A stretch of DNA of 64,000 nt. Origin: Postechiella marina (GTDB lineage Bacteria > Bacteroidota > Bacteroidia > Flavobacteriales > Flavobacteriaceae). Made by a program: the position numbers and the translations under genes. The stretch spans positions 347,328-411,327 of the forward strand of contig NZ_BAABCA010000006.1 of assembly GCF_039538365.1 (NCBI RefSeq), in the 5' to 3' direction. This document shows positions 8,979 through 18,730 of the stretch, piece after piece. Numbering within the stretch: the stretch's first letter is position 1; each line of letters begins with the position of its first letter. A model generated the notes under the pieces. It did not search any database, had not been told where the DNA came from, and saw only the letters and a list, made by a program, of their open reading frames with translations.

Positions 8979-10178
8979 ATGCCTATTTCTGAAGTTGAAA
9001 AATATGTTACAAACCTTTTAAGCCAAGAGTTAGACACCTCTTATACTTATCATAATTTATCACATACAAGACGTGTTGTAGAAAAAGCTACAGAACTAGC
9101 CGAGCTTTCTAAAATTAATGACGTAGACAAAGATTTGCTTTTATCTGCTGCTTGGTTACACGATATAGGCTACATAAAAAACATTAACAAACACGAAGAA
9201 GAAGGCGCCATAATGGCTAAAGGTATTTTAGAAAATTTAAAATACACTCCAGCACAAATTAATACTATTACCAATTTAATATTAATAACTAAAATGGGTG
9301 CTGTGCCTAAAACCCAACTAGAAAAAATAATGTGCGATGCAGATTGTTCGCATATTGGGAGTAAAAATTACGCTGAAGTCTCTGAATTACTTAGAAAAGA
9401 ATGGGAACTTACATGTAATAAAACCTATACCGAAGCAGAATGGCTAGACGAAAACATTAAATTTCTTTCTACACAACACCGCTTTTACTCTGTTGAAGCT
9501 GTTTCTAATTGGGACAAAAGAAAAGGCAAAAACCTTATTGGTTTATTAAATGAAAAAAAGAAACTAGACCAGCAAAACTCGAAATTAAAACAAAAAAAAG
9601 AAGAATTAAAGTTTAAAAAAGAAAAGGTAGAAATGCCTGAACGCGGTATAGAAACCATGTTTCGTGTTACTTTAAAAAACCACATTACACTTAGTAATAT
9701 TGCCGATACAAAAGCCAATATTTTACTATCTGTAAATGCTATTATTGTTTCTTTAGTATTATCTAACTTGGTTTCTAAATTAGATAACGCCTCCAATGCA
9801 TACTTAATTACGCCTACCGTTATTTTTGTAATTTTTACAGTTATATCTATAGTTCTTTCTATTCTTGCCACCAGACCAAATGTTACTAGCGGAAAGTTTA
9901 CAAAAGAAGATGTAGCAGCTAAAAAAGTAAACTTATTATTTTTTGGAAACTTCCATAAGATGAGTTTACACGATTTTGAATGGGCTATGGGAGAAATGAT
10001 GCAAGATAGAGACTACTTATACTCTTCTATGAAAAAAGACTTATATTTTCTAGGCTTAGTTTTAGATAAAAAATATAAAATACTTAGAATTACCTACCTT
10101 GTTTTTATGATAGGCATTATAATAAGCGTTATTGCCTTTGCTATAGCTTTTAGGTACTCTGGCGCTGTTACAATTTAA
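8979..10178 (+). CDS. HD-domain phosphohydrolase fused to Pycsar-effector-like transmembrane domain (DUF5706)
   Basis: This 399-residue protein has an N-terminal HD domain (residues 20-180) with metal ligands His29, His61-Asp62, His72 and Asp120/Asp122 in MCDAD. A charged coiled coil follows (about 190-220), then a membrane module with three helices near 246-268, 275-298 and 371-391. The helix-entry stretch around residues 238-256 (LSNIADTKANILLSVNA) resembles the DUF5706 family used as membrane effector in Pycsar anti-phage defence. HD domains hydrolyse nucleotide phosphoesters. Inference: a nucleotide-signal hydrolase or sensor coupled to a membrane effector. No nucleotide cyclase gene adjoins it, so it may act alone or with a distant partner. 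Domain calls are fairly sure; a defence role is a guess. Confidence 0.75.
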   Translation: MPISEVEKYVTNLLSQELDTSYTYHNLSHTRRVVEKATELAELSKINDVDKDLLLSAAWLHDIGYIKNINKHEEEGAIMAKGILENLKYTPAQINTITNLILITKMGAVPKTQLEKIMCDADCSHIGSKNYAEVSELLRKEWELTCNKTYTEAEWLDENIKFLSTQHRFYSVEAVSNWDKRKGKNLIGLLNEKKKLDQQNSKLKQKKEELKFKKEKVEMPERGIETMFRVTLKNHITLSNIADTKANILLSVNAIIVSLVLSNLVSKLDNASNAYLITPTVIFVIFTVISIVLSILATRPNVTSGKFTKEDVAAKKVNLLFFGNFHKMSLHDFEWAMGEMMQDRDYLYSSMKKDLYFLGLVLDKKYKILRITYLVFMIGIIISVIAFAIAFRYSGAVTI

Positions 10179-10220
10179 AAACAAACACGCAATAAGCTAA
10201 CAAACAATAAGTTAACATTT

Positions 10221-10307
10221 TTATTTAGATTTATTATAAATAAATTGCACAGTTTAATTATAGAATATATTTTTGCTGAAATTTACAATTTATAATAAGT
10301 CTAAATA
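10221..10307. promoter_or_regulatory. Two Fur-like boxes upstream of the TonB receptor
   Basis: Box 1 is TTTAGA-N5-TATAAA at 10224-10240, extended outward by TTA and TAA. Box 2 is TTTATA-N5-TCTAAA at 10289-10305, ending 9 bp before the ATG at 10315. Each is a near-perfect TTTAGA-N5-TCTAAA palindrome, similar to the short dyads expected for Fur in this group, and both precede a siderophore-type receptor. Iron repression of the receptor and PepSY gene is inferred. Confidence 0.5.
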
Positions 10308-10314
10308 AAAATAA

Positions 10315-12735
10315 ATGAAAACTAATTTTACTCTCACCATCTTATTAATGCTTAGTCTTTTTTCTTTTGCTCAATCTGGAAGCATAAAAGGAAAAATTAA
10401 CAATTCTTCTAACACCGCTTTATTTGGTGTAAATACAATAATAAAAAAAACAACTAAAGGCGCGCAAACAAATGATAATGGGCAATTTGAAATCTCTAAT
10501 GTTACCAACGGTAATTACGTACTTTCTATATCTTACTTAGGCTATAAAACCAAAGAAATAACTTTTGAAATAAATAATAACACGGTTAATTTAGGAGAAA
10601 TAATACTTTACGAAGGAAACGAACTTTTACAAGAGGTTGTTTTAGACTCAAAAAGGAAAAATAAATTTTCTAGAAAGAAAAGTGCTTACGTTTCTAAAAT
10701 GCCTCTTAAAAACATTGAAAACTCTCAAGTATACAGCACTGTTACCAACCAATTACTAGTCTCCCAATCTGTTAATAGTTTTGAAGACGCCTTAAAAAAT
10801 GCTGTTGGTGTAAATAAATTATGGTCTTCTACAGGTAGAAGCGGAGATGGCGCTGGATACTATTCTATTCGAGGTTTTTCTGTACAACCACAACTAGTTA
10901 ATGGCGTTGCTGGTATTACAAATGGTTTTATTAACCCATCTAACGTAGAACGTGTAGAGGTTATTAAGGGCCCTTCGGCTACCTTATTTGGTAGTTCTAT
11001 TACCTCGTACGGTGGTTTAATAAACATAGTAACAAAAAAACCATATAGCAGCACAGGCGGAAGCATTTCTGTGGCAGGAGGCTCTTACGATTTTGCAAAA
11101 TTAAATGCCGATGTTAATGTAAGTGCAAGCGATAAAGTATCGTTACGTTTTAATGCTGGTTACCAAAAAGACAATAGTTTTCAAGATTATGGGTTTAAAA
11201 AATCTGTTTTTGTAGCACCTTCACTATCATATAAAGTAAATAACAAACTAACATTAAATTTTGCTTACGAAGCGTCTGATAACGAGCAAACAAACCAAAC
11301 GTTCTTATTCTTTAACAGAAGCGCTCCTTTAGTGTTTAACACTGTTAAAGAATTAAATTACGACCAAGACAAATCGTTAACAAACGATGATGTTGTTATA
11401 AAAAATATAACACAGAACTATAGAGCTGAAGCTGCTTACAAAATTTCTGACAACTGGTCTTCACAATCTATTATAGCTGGAGGTGTTGCAAAATCTAACG
11501 GTTTTTACACCTATTTATGGAACTTTGCAGATTGGACAGATGTTTCAAACCCACAAGGCACACCCAATTTTGCTTTATATGCTCAAAACACTAATGCCAA
11601 AACAAAAACGTTAAACTTACAACAAAACTTTACTGGCGATTTTAAGTTAGGCAATTTAAAAAACAAACTTTTAATTGGTTTTGATTATTTAGAATCTACA
11701 ATTACTGATCAAAGTTCTGGTTGGGGTTACATGCACTCTGTAAATGCTCAAGGTGATTTAATTTTTGGAGAGCAAGACGTAAACGCAGAAAATCTAAATG
11801 CAATTACTTCTAAACTAGACAACTCGAATATAAAAACAAAACAAAATGTATTTGGTGCTTATATTTCTAATGTATTAAACATATTACCCAACTTATCGGC
11901 TATGGCTAGTGTGCGTTACGACAGGTTCGAGTATAAAGGCGATATTAACGATCCATCAGACGACCACCAAGCTTATAACGAATCTACATTTTCACCTAAA
12001 TTCGGTATTGTTTTTCAGCCTATATTAAACGAGCTTTCAATATTTGCAAACTACCAAAACAGTTTTTCTTATGTAAATCCAGAATTGGTTCCTATAAACA
12101 TTAACGATCCATCGGCAGGTACCATTTTACAATCATACGATTTAGAACAAGCTAACCAAATAGAATTTGGTGTTAAAACAAACCTATTTAACAATAAACT
12201 AGAAGCAACTATAAACTACTATAACATTACTGTAGACGATAAAGTTATGGGCTTTGGTACAGGAAAAACACAAGATGGCACAGTAAAAAGTAAAGGTGTA
12301 GAACTTGAAATTAATGCTAGCCCTATTACTGGTTTAAACCTGCGTGGTGGCTTTAGTTATAATGATTCTGAAACAACTAAATCTGACACATTAAAAAATT
12401 TAATAGGCTTACGCCCAGCCGAAGCAGGGTCTGATATACTTTACAACTTTTGGGGAGATTATCAATTTACTGAAGGATTTGCTAAAAACTTTGGGTTTGG
12501 AGCAGGATTTAATGGCGCTAGCGACTACAATACCATGAGCGATTACACAAATTCTGGAGGCTTTACTTTGCCTGCTTACACGGTTTATAACGCCTCTATT
12601 TATTACGAAAACGATACTTTTAGAGTTAGTGTAAAGGGCAATAATATAACAGACGAAGTATACTATTCTGGTTGGAGCACATTAACACCACAGCAAAACA
12701 GAACATTTTTAGCATCTTTCGATTATAAATTTTAA
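10315..12735 (+). CDS. TonB-dependent siderophore-type receptor
   Basis: This 806-residue outer-membrane receptor has a signal peptide (cleavage after SFAQ) and a carboxypeptidase-regulatory-like beta-sandwich (about 22-105). The TonB plug (about 140-245) contains the typical VERVEVIKGPSATLFG stretch, and a 22-strand barrel ends in the aromatic FDYKF. The plug and barrel match FhuA-like ferric-siderophore receptors rather than SusC: it is shorter and has no SusD partner. It imports a ferric chelate using TonB energy. It is followed 48 bp later by a PepSY protein, a common iron-reductase pairing, and is preceded by two Fur-like dyads. Confidence 0.92.
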   Translation: MKTNFTLTILLMLSLFSFAQSGSIKGKINNSSNTALFGVNTIIKKTTKGAQTNDNGQFEISNVTNGNYVLSISYLGYKTKEITFEINNNTVNLGEIILYEGNELLQEVVLDSKRKNKFSRKKSAYVSKMPLKNIENSQVYSTVTNQLLVSQSVNSFEDALKNAVGVNKLWSSTGRSGDGAGYYSIRGFSVQPQLVNGVAGITNGFINPSNVERVEVIKGPSATLFGSSITSYGGLINIVTKKPYSSTGGSISVAGGSYDFAKLNADVNVSASDKVSLRFNAGYQKDNSFQDYGFKKSVFVAPSLSYKVNNKLTLNFAYEASDNEQTNQTFLFFNRSAPLVFNTVKELNYDQDKSLTNDDVVIKNITQNYRAEAAYKISDNWSSQSIIAGGVAKSNGFYTYLWNFADWTDVSNPQGTPNFALYAQNTNAKTKTLNLQQNFTGDFKLGNLKNKLLIGFDYLESTITDQSSGWGYMHSVNAQGDLIFGEQDVNAENLNAITSKLDNSNIKTKQNVFGAYISNVLNILPNLSAMASVRYDRFEYKGDINDPSDDHQAYNESTFSPKFGIVFQPILNELSIFANYQNSFSYVNPELVPININDPSAGTILQSYDLEQANQIEFGVKTNLFNNKLEATINYYNITVDDKVMGFGTGKTQDGTVKSKGVELEINASPITGLNLRGGFSYNDSETTKSDTLKNLIGLRPAEAGSDILYNFWGDYQFTEGFAKNFGFGAGFNGASDYNTMSDYTNSGGFTLPAYTVYNASIYYENDTFRVSVKGNNITDEVYYSGWSTLTPQQNRTFLASFDYKF

Positions 12736-12783
12736 CCTAAAAACATAAAGGCAACCTTTTTAAGGTTCTCTTTTATTTATAAA

Positions 12784-13902
12784 ATGGCTATAAGAAAACA
12801 CATACTAACATTACACAAAATTTTAGGGCTTGCTACAGGCATTATTGTATTTATAGTTGCCATTACTGGTTGTTGTTGGGCTTTTAGAACCGAAATAGAA
12901 AACCAATACAATCAATACAAAAAAGTAACACCACAAAACCAAGCCATTTTAACACCCACGGAAGTAAAAAAAATAGCAGAAAACATATTTCCTAACAACA
13001 CCATACATGGCAGTGTTTTTGGAAAAGCAGACGATGCTATAGAAGTTATTTTTTATGATGCTGAACCAGAATTTTATCAAAGCGCATTTTTAAATCCTTA
13101 CACAGGTAAGGTTATTCAAGTAGACAATCACCTTACTGGTTTTTTTGCTTTTATTTTAAAAGGACACATGCGTTTATGGCTACCAAAAGCCATAGGCGAA
13201 CAAATAGTAGGCGCTTCAATTTTACTTTTTATCTTTATTATAATTTCTGGTTTTATATTATGGGTGCCCAAAAAGCGTAAAAACCTAAAACAGCGTATTA
13301 AGTTTGATTGGAAACAAACAACCCGTTGGAAACGAAAAAACTTCGACTTACATACCGTTATTGGTTTTTATATTTGCTCTTTAGCTTTAGTTCTCGCTTT
13401 TACAGGTTCTGTAATGTCTTACAACTGGTTAAAATATGTAGTTTATATATCTACCGGAGGCGACAAAGCACCTGCTTTTATTATTCCTAATAACACAAGC
13501 GAACCTAATAGCCATAGCACTGTAGCTATTGATAAATTAATTGTAAAGCTTAGAAAAGAATCGCCTAATGCCGAAAGTTTTGAATTACATTATCCAGAAA
13601 CCGACTCTTCAAGTGTTTATATAGAAGTATCTAATAGTAATGATTTATTTTACGATTCTGATTTTAGATTTTTTGATCAAAATACTTTAGAAGAAATAGA
13701 AACTCCTGGAGTTTACGGTAAATATGAAGACGCTAAGTTTCCCGAAAAAATACTTAGGATGAATTACGACATCCATATTGGATCTATTGGAGGTATTACA
13801 GGAAAAATAATAGCCTTTATAATTAGCTTGCTAACCGCTAGCTTACCAGTAACAGGCACGCTATTATGGTTTGGCAGAAAATATAAAAAGCAAAAAGCTT
13901 AG
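12784..13902 (+). CDS. PepSY-associated transmembrane protein, probable siderophore-iron reductase
   Basis: This 372-residue inner-membrane protein of the PepSY_TM family has an N-terminal helix (LHKILGLATGIIVFIVAITG). Two further helices lie near residues 145-160 and 190-212, and a C-terminal one near 340-362. Conserved helix histidines (LHK, HMRLWLP, DLHTVIGF, DIHIGSIGG) could bind heme or metal. Members next to siderophore receptors are thought to reduce ferric chelates in the periplasm. It is likely co-transcribed with the receptor and shares its Fur-like control. Its stop codon lies within a terminator hairpin. Confidence 0.83.
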   Translation: MAIRKHILTLHKILGLATGIIVFIVAITGCCWAFRTEIENQYNQYKKVTPQNQAILTPTEVKKIAENIFPNNTIHGSVFGKADDAIEVIFYDAEPEFYQSAFLNPYTGKVIQVDNHLTGFFAFILKGHMRLWLPKAIGEQIVGASILLFIFIIISGFILWVPKKRKNLKQRIKFDWKQTTRWKRKNFDLHTVIGFYICSLALVLAFTGSVMSYNWLKYVVYISTGGDKAPAFIIPNNTSEPNSHSTVAIDKLIVKLRKESPNAESFELHYPETDSSSVYIEVSNSNDLFYDSDFRFFDQNTLEEIETPGVYGKYEDAKFPEKILRMNYDIHIGSIGGITGKIIAFIISLLTASLPVTGTLLWFGRKYKKQKA

Positions 13903-13919
13903 TTTAAAACTAAGCTTTT
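13893..13919. terminator. Bidirectional terminator between convergent genes
   Basis: AAAAGCTTAG and CTAAGCTTTT form a strong hairpin whose arms contain the stop codons of both the PepSY gene and the convergent GAF gene. A-rich and T-rich flanks allow termination in both directions. Confidence 0.8.
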
Positions 13920-16276
13920 ATTTCTTTCATTAAATCATTGTAAGTATAAAACTCTTTATCATCTTCTTTTTTATGATACAGCACACTTACTCGTAATGCT
14001 TTTAAACCTGTTACAGCTTGTAAATCTTGCAGCTCTACAATCTCTACATCGGTATCTAAATAATGTTTAGATTGTAAAAATTTAATATATCTTAAATATT
14101 CTAATTCGTCTTGCTTTTGAGAATATACAATAGTTATTTTCCCTTTTTCTGTAATACGTTTTCTTGTTCCTTTTATATAAGCTTTATCTACACGCTTTTT
14201 TACAATTTCGTAGCGTGCATTATACGTACCATCTACGTCAAACTGTTTTTCGTCCATTCTAAAACTTATAGATAATGGCTGACTAAACACCAAAATCATC
14301 GAAGCAACATCTAGTGCTACAGGAAAATTCGATTGCATTTGGTAATACGCATTTTCCATTTCGCACATAACTTGCAGCTGCCATAAACGTAAGTTATATA
14401 AATATATAGGGTTAAAAGAATCTTCTTTAGTAATAGATTCTCCAACATACATGTTATGTTCTACACCATCAGTTTTAAAACGCTCAAAATAATGTGGATA
14501 CATAGCTTGAGCTTCTACTTGTTTTTCATCTAAAAGCGAAGCCATTTCTTTATTAATCATAGCTACGGTATCATCGTATTCTTTTCTATGATTGTAAAGC
14601 ACATTTACTTTATCGTCTATAGAGTCAAAGTAACTATCAATTAATGGTTTTAGTTCGTCTATAACATAAATATGTTTAAAAGCAGACTCTACATCTTCTT
14701 TAAAAAAGCTAGATATTTGCTGTTCGCTATCTACCTGAAAATGGTTTCTTAAGCCTTCTAAATAATCGTTTATCTCAGATACAAACTGTTCGTATATTGG
14801 TAGTTTTTCAATTTTTATAGCTCTTTCAAAAACATTTTTAGCCGAGTTTAATTGCAAAGCTAAATCTTCTTTGGTTGCTTTATTTCTAGCTTCAGATGAA
14901 CCTTTAATGTCTATTTGACCGTAAAGCGGATAAATATTATCAAAAGCTATTTTATTAAATGCTGCTTTTTCATTATTAAATTCTGCCTTAATAAAGGCTC
15001 TTGCTTCTTTAGCAAAACGCCAATGCACACTTGGATGTATAGATGTACATTCTTTTTGAATAATAGCTTCTATTAAGTTTTCTTCTTCTGCTTTAGAGCG
15101 TTCTACTGCAGATACAATAAAAGGCATTACGTCTTCTAACTTATTAGCCATAACACTATTAAGTACTTTTGGCCTTTTAGATACTATTTCTAAAATTCCC
15201 ATCAATCCACTCTCGTTTGCAATAGGTGCAAAAATAGCACTCTTAATTCCTTGCTTGTGCAGTATACTAACGTGTGGCGAAGGTTTCTCGTACTTATTAA
15301 AAGCTTTGTCTACATCAGAAATAGTAAAAAATTTATTTTCTTTTAGCAACCTGTTGTAAGACCAATTACATAAAGCATCAGCACAAGATGCTGTTTCTCG
15401 CTTATTTAATAAAAAGCTATTCATACCAACACCATAAACACGCTCAAACTGATCTTCTTCTTCGTTATAAATTGAAAATCCTACCTGCAAGTCTTTTAAG
15501 CCTAACAAAGAACGAAATATTTCATGAAAATCTTCCATAAAACTTTTAGTCTTTCTTTTGTCTTCGCCTATTAATGTTGACTTGATATTAGATATAGACT
15601 GATCGTCTGTTACATCAAAAATATTAGATATTACAAAGCCTTTAAAAATATAACTGTTTGGTGGAAATTTTTCTTTCCATAACCCTACATTATCATAATT
15701 ATCTAGTAATTCTTCGTAATCTTCTTGTGTTATCTCTTTTGCTTTATTTGTACGTATTATTTCTATAAAATCTGCATTATATAGTATTTTATAAAAACGC
15801 AAAACACCATTTTCGTCTGGTATTTGATAATAAAACGGACGTTTAAAATTTAAATTATAGCCATAACAAAACCCTAGAATAACTGTACATGCAATAATAT
15901 ACATGTCGTCGTCTGGTAAGTTTTTAATCTCCAAATTAAAATCTTCGCCTGCTGTTCTTATAATTCTTTTAAACCTTTCGGAAGAATTAAAAATAACATT
16001 TTGAAACGGTACAGATGCTGTTTTTATTTCGTTATTTGTTAATACCGCACTAAACGAATCTTGCAAAATAACACCTATTTGATCTTTGTAAGTTTCTAAT
16101 TTAGAAAAATCTGAAAAACCTTCTCTTAACTCTGGATAAGGAGCTTGTTCTTCCAAAATACGCTTCGCCTTTGCCGCAATAAAAGCGTTGTCGCTTTGGG
16201 CAAGGACTTCATATTGTTCTAAAAGCTTATTAAAGCTTATACGAACATCCAACGGAGATTTGAGATGAGTTAACAT
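13910..16276 (-). CDS. GAF-domain protein of unknown function
   Basis: This 788-residue protein has no signal peptide or membrane helix. The middle (about 285-400) reads as a GAF sensory domain, with SCADALCNWSYNRLL and KSAIFAPIANESGLMGILEIVSKRP. The N-terminal 280 residues and C-terminal 380 residues match no domain I recognise and are rich in charged helices; no kinase, cyclase or DNA-binding module is evident. Whole-length homologues are widespread in Flavobacteriia as uncharacterised GAF proteins. It stands alone between a convergent iron-uptake pair and a cytochrome gene. A perfect palindrome about 72 bp upstream may control it. Confidence 0.7.
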   Translation of the reverse strand: MLTHLKSPLDVRISFNKLLEQYEVLAQSDNAFIAAKAKRILEEQAPYPELREGFSDFSKLETYKDQIGVILQDSFSAVLTNNEIKTASVPFQNVIFNSSERFKRIIRTAGEDFNLEIKNLPDDDMYIIACTVILGFCYGYNLNFKRPFYYQIPDENGVLRFYKILYNADFIEIIRTNKAKEITQEDYEELLDNYDNVGLWKEKFPPNSYIFKGFVISNIFDVTDDQSISNIKSTLIGEDKRKTKSFMEDFHEIFRSLLGLKDLQVGFSIYNEEEDQFERVYGVGMNSFLLNKRETASCADALCNWSYNRLLKENKFFTISDVDKAFNKYEKPSPHVSILHKQGIKSAIFAPIANESGLMGILEIVSKRPKVLNSVMANKLEDVMPFIVSAVERSKAEEENLIEAIIQKECTSIHPSVHWRFAKEARAFIKAEFNNEKAAFNKIAFDNIYPLYGQIDIKGSSEARNKATKEDLALQLNSAKNVFERAIKIEKLPIYEQFVSEINDYLEGLRNHFQVDSEQQISSFFKEDVESAFKHIYVIDELKPLIDSYFDSIDDKVNVLYNHRKEYDDTVAMINKEMASLLDEKQVEAQAMYPHYFERFKTDGVEHNMYVGESITKEDSFNPIYLYNLRLWQLQVMCEMENAYYQMQSNFPVALDVASMILVFSQPLSISFRMDEKQFDVDGTYNARYEIVKKRVDKAYIKGTRKRITEKGKITIVYSQKQDELEYLRYIKFLQSKHYLDTDVEIVELQDLQAVTGLKALRVSVLYHKKEDDKEFYTYNDLMKEIKA

Positions 16277-16347
16277 AGTTTTGTTTCTATAAATTGTGCT
16301 ATTATAAATTAACGATAAATAATAAATTAGACGTACAATTACGCCTT

Positions 16348-16368
16348 AAGTTACAAAATTTGTAACTT
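16348..16368. promoter_or_regulatory. Perfect 10-1-10 palindrome upstream of the GAF gene
   Basis: AAGTTACAAA and TTTGTAACTT are separated by a single A. On the minus strand it lies 72-92 bp before the GAF gene start. The GTTAC-N7-GTAAC core resembles dyads bound by dimeric Crp/Fnr-type regulators. It lacks a T tract in the minus direction, so it is unlikely to terminate the cytochrome transcript. Confidence 0.45.
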
Positions 16369-16438
16369 TTCTTCAAATAATCTTAATATCTAAAATGCAA
16401 AATTAAGGAATAAAAACGTTATAAACCATATTATAGAT

Positions 16439-18730
16439 TTATTGCATAGCACTTAATTGTTGATAAAACGTTTTGTATTGAGGATTACTAGGATACAAGT
16501 TTATTAATCGCTCTGCTATATTTTTAGCTTTTTCTGTTTTACTGTTTTTAGAATAAATAAAAGCCAAAGCATATAGTAAATTCTCGTTTGTAGCATCTCG
16601 TTTTAACCCATGTATTATTGTACTTTCGGCTTTAGAAAAATTATTTACTTTATTATACAACAGTCCTAAATTATAGTAAAACCTTACGTTTTCTGGCATA
16701 TATTTTATGGCTAATTCCATTTGTACAATAGCCTCGTCTGTTCTATTTAACTCACCTAACAACAAGGCATAAGAGTAGTATGTTTGCCCAAATTCTGGCT
16801 CTTGTTTAATTATTGTTTTAAAGGCTGCTTCCGCTTTATCAACATTACCATTTCTATAATACAAGTTTGCCAAGTTAGTTCGTGCTAAATTATTTATATT
16901 ATCTATAGCTAAGGCGTTTTCATAACATTTTATAGCGTTAAGTATATCTCCTTTTTTTAAGTAATAACTCGCTCGTTTTATTCGTCCTCCAGTAAAATCT
17001 GCATTTATATCTAAATAAGTTTCAAACTCTTTTTTAACATTTTTATAAACCGACTTATAAGCTTCTGGAATTTGCATTTCATTTAACCCGCCAATAGCAA
17101 AAAAGGCTTTTACTCTAACAGAGCGTTTCTCGTCTTTTAGTAACGGTAAAAAAGCATTTACATAATCGGTAGTATTTATTTCGCTTAACACATCTAAACT
17201 AGCACCACGAACTAAAGGCGACTCATCGTTTAAAAAGCTTATTAAATTATTAATTACCTCTTGGTTAGCATAATTACTCATTGCCATTACTGCAGATGCT
17301 CTAGCTATATCTGGATATACGGTATCTTTCACCAATTCTGTTAACGATTCTAATCCATTGGCTTGTCTTGTAATTCCGGGAGCCAATAAATCAGAAAAAT
17401 GCGTGTAATCTGGCACACCATGTTGTTTCTTAAAATTATCCCAAGCCCATTGGTTGTCTTTATCTTCGTGACATTGTGTGCATGCATTTGGTGTCCCATA
17501 TTTTAAACTTTGATCTGGACGTGGAATTCTAAAACTATGGTCGCGCCTATAATCGTTACCCATATACGTTTTCCCTGTCATGTGGCAATTTATACACTTT
17601 GCTCCATCTGTACCTGTTTCATGAAAATGATGACTTGGTGTATTATAAGTTTCTGAAACATGACATTGTGTACATAGGTTATTGCCATCAAATTTTAATT
17701 TTAAAGAGTGTGCATCGTGGCAGTTAGTACAGGTAACATTATTGTGGTACATTTTACTTTGTACAAAAGAACCGTATACATAATCCTCGTCTAAAATTTG
17801 CCCATCTGCATGATACAACCCTTCTGTTATAAGTTGAGGCGAATAATGGTCTAGCATAGACCCTTCAAAATTATAAAACTCAGAGAATTGTTCGCGTCTC
17901 ATATGGCATCGCGCACATTGGTCTACTAAGTCTTTTGGAGCAGTATCTGCTGTCATTTTTAAACTTCCAGAAGGCTTATACTTATCTCCTAAACTTTTTA
18001 CATCTGCAACATGCTGTTTTCCTGGGCCATGGCAAGCTTCGCAACTTACGTTTATAATAGCATATTTAGTATTGTAGCTATGGGTTTCTTGGTCGTAATT
18101 TTTTCTCACGTTTGTAGAATGGCAATCTGCACACATAGTGTTCCAATTTAAACCGCCACGAGACCAATGCAACCATTCAGAATGCACAACTTTAAAATCT
18201 GGATATAAATCAAACCATTTATTCTTTTTTGTATCCCAAGCTGTTCTTAAACATTGGTAATGTCCATCTGGAAATTTAACAATATACTGTTGCAAAGGTG
18301 TTACACCAAAAGCATATTCTATTTTATAATCATGATTTTGACCGTCTCTTCCTTCTGTATTTACATAAAAATCGCCATCTTTTTTAAAAAATCTAGAAGT
18401 AACTCCTTGACTTTTAAATGTCTTATTATTAAAATCGCCTAAAATAGAACTATCGCTAACTTCTTGCATAGCCATATCGTGATGCGAACCTTGCCAGTCT
18501 TTAAACTGATTGTCGTGACATTTTTTACAAGTTTCGTCTCCTAAAAAAGAGCTATCTGGTATTTGTTTACCAGATAAAAACATAGATTTCTCCTCTTTAG
18601 AAACAGCAATATATTCTGTTTTATTTTTTTTACAAGAAATACCGCAAACCAATATAAAAACAAACAATAAACGAGCTATAAATCTTTTTACAAAAACATA
18701 CTTAACAGCTTCTTTTTTTAAGAAATTCAA
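16439..18730 (-). CDS. Octaheme c-type cytochrome lipoprotein with HEAT and TPR repeats
   Basis: This 763-residue exported protein has a lipoprotein signal (GISC, Cys33). Eight CxxCH heme-binding motifs follow in residues 60-430: CKKCH, CADCH, CEACH, CARCH, CTNCH, CTQCH, CINCH and CTQCH. The arrangement recalls the cytochrome c554 family. Next come HEAT-like repeats (about 450-560) and at least four TPRs (about 600-760). It probably passes electrons in the periplasm or at the outer membrane, with the repeats acting as a protein-docking arm. No oxidoreductase partner lies nearby, so donor and acceptor are unknown. Heme count is direct from sequence; function is not. Confidence 0.85.
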   Translation of the reverse strand: MNFLKKEAVKYVFVKRFIARLLFVFILVCGISCKKNKTEYIAVSKEEKSMFLSGKQIPDSSFLGDETCKKCHDNQFKDWQGSHHDMAMQEVSDSSILGDFNNKTFKSQGVTSRFFKKDGDFYVNTEGRDGQNHDYKIEYAFGVTPLQQYIVKFPDGHYQCLRTAWDTKKNKWFDLYPDFKVVHSEWLHWSRGGLNWNTMCADCHSTNVRKNYDQETHSYNTKYAIINVSCEACHGPGKQHVADVKSLGDKYKPSGSLKMTADTAPKDLVDQCARCHMRREQFSEFYNFEGSMLDHYSPQLITEGLYHADGQILDEDYVYGSFVQSKMYHNNVTCTNCHDAHSLKLKFDGNNLCTQCHVSETYNTPSHHFHETGTDGAKCINCHMTGKTYMGNDYRRDHSFRIPRPDQSLKYGTPNACTQCHEDKDNQWAWDNFKKQHGVPDYTHFSDLLAPGITRQANGLESLTELVKDTVYPDIARASAVMAMSNYANQEVINNLISFLNDESPLVRGASLDVLSEINTTDYVNAFLPLLKDEKRSVRVKAFFAIGGLNEMQIPEAYKSVYKNVKKEFETYLDINADFTGGRIKRASYYLKKGDILNAIKCYENALAIDNINNLARTNLANLYYRNGNVDKAEAAFKTIIKQEPEFGQTYYSYALLLGELNRTDEAIVQMELAIKYMPENVRFYYNLGLLYNKVNNFSKAESTIIHGLKRDATNENLLYALAFIYSKNSKTEKAKNIAERLINLYPSNPQYKTFYQQLSAMQ

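Noticed and set aside
8979..10178. Full Pycsar or CBASS operon
   Set aside because: No cyclase, CD-NTase or ancillary gene adjoins the HD-PycTM gene; neighbours are msrB and a siderophore receptor.
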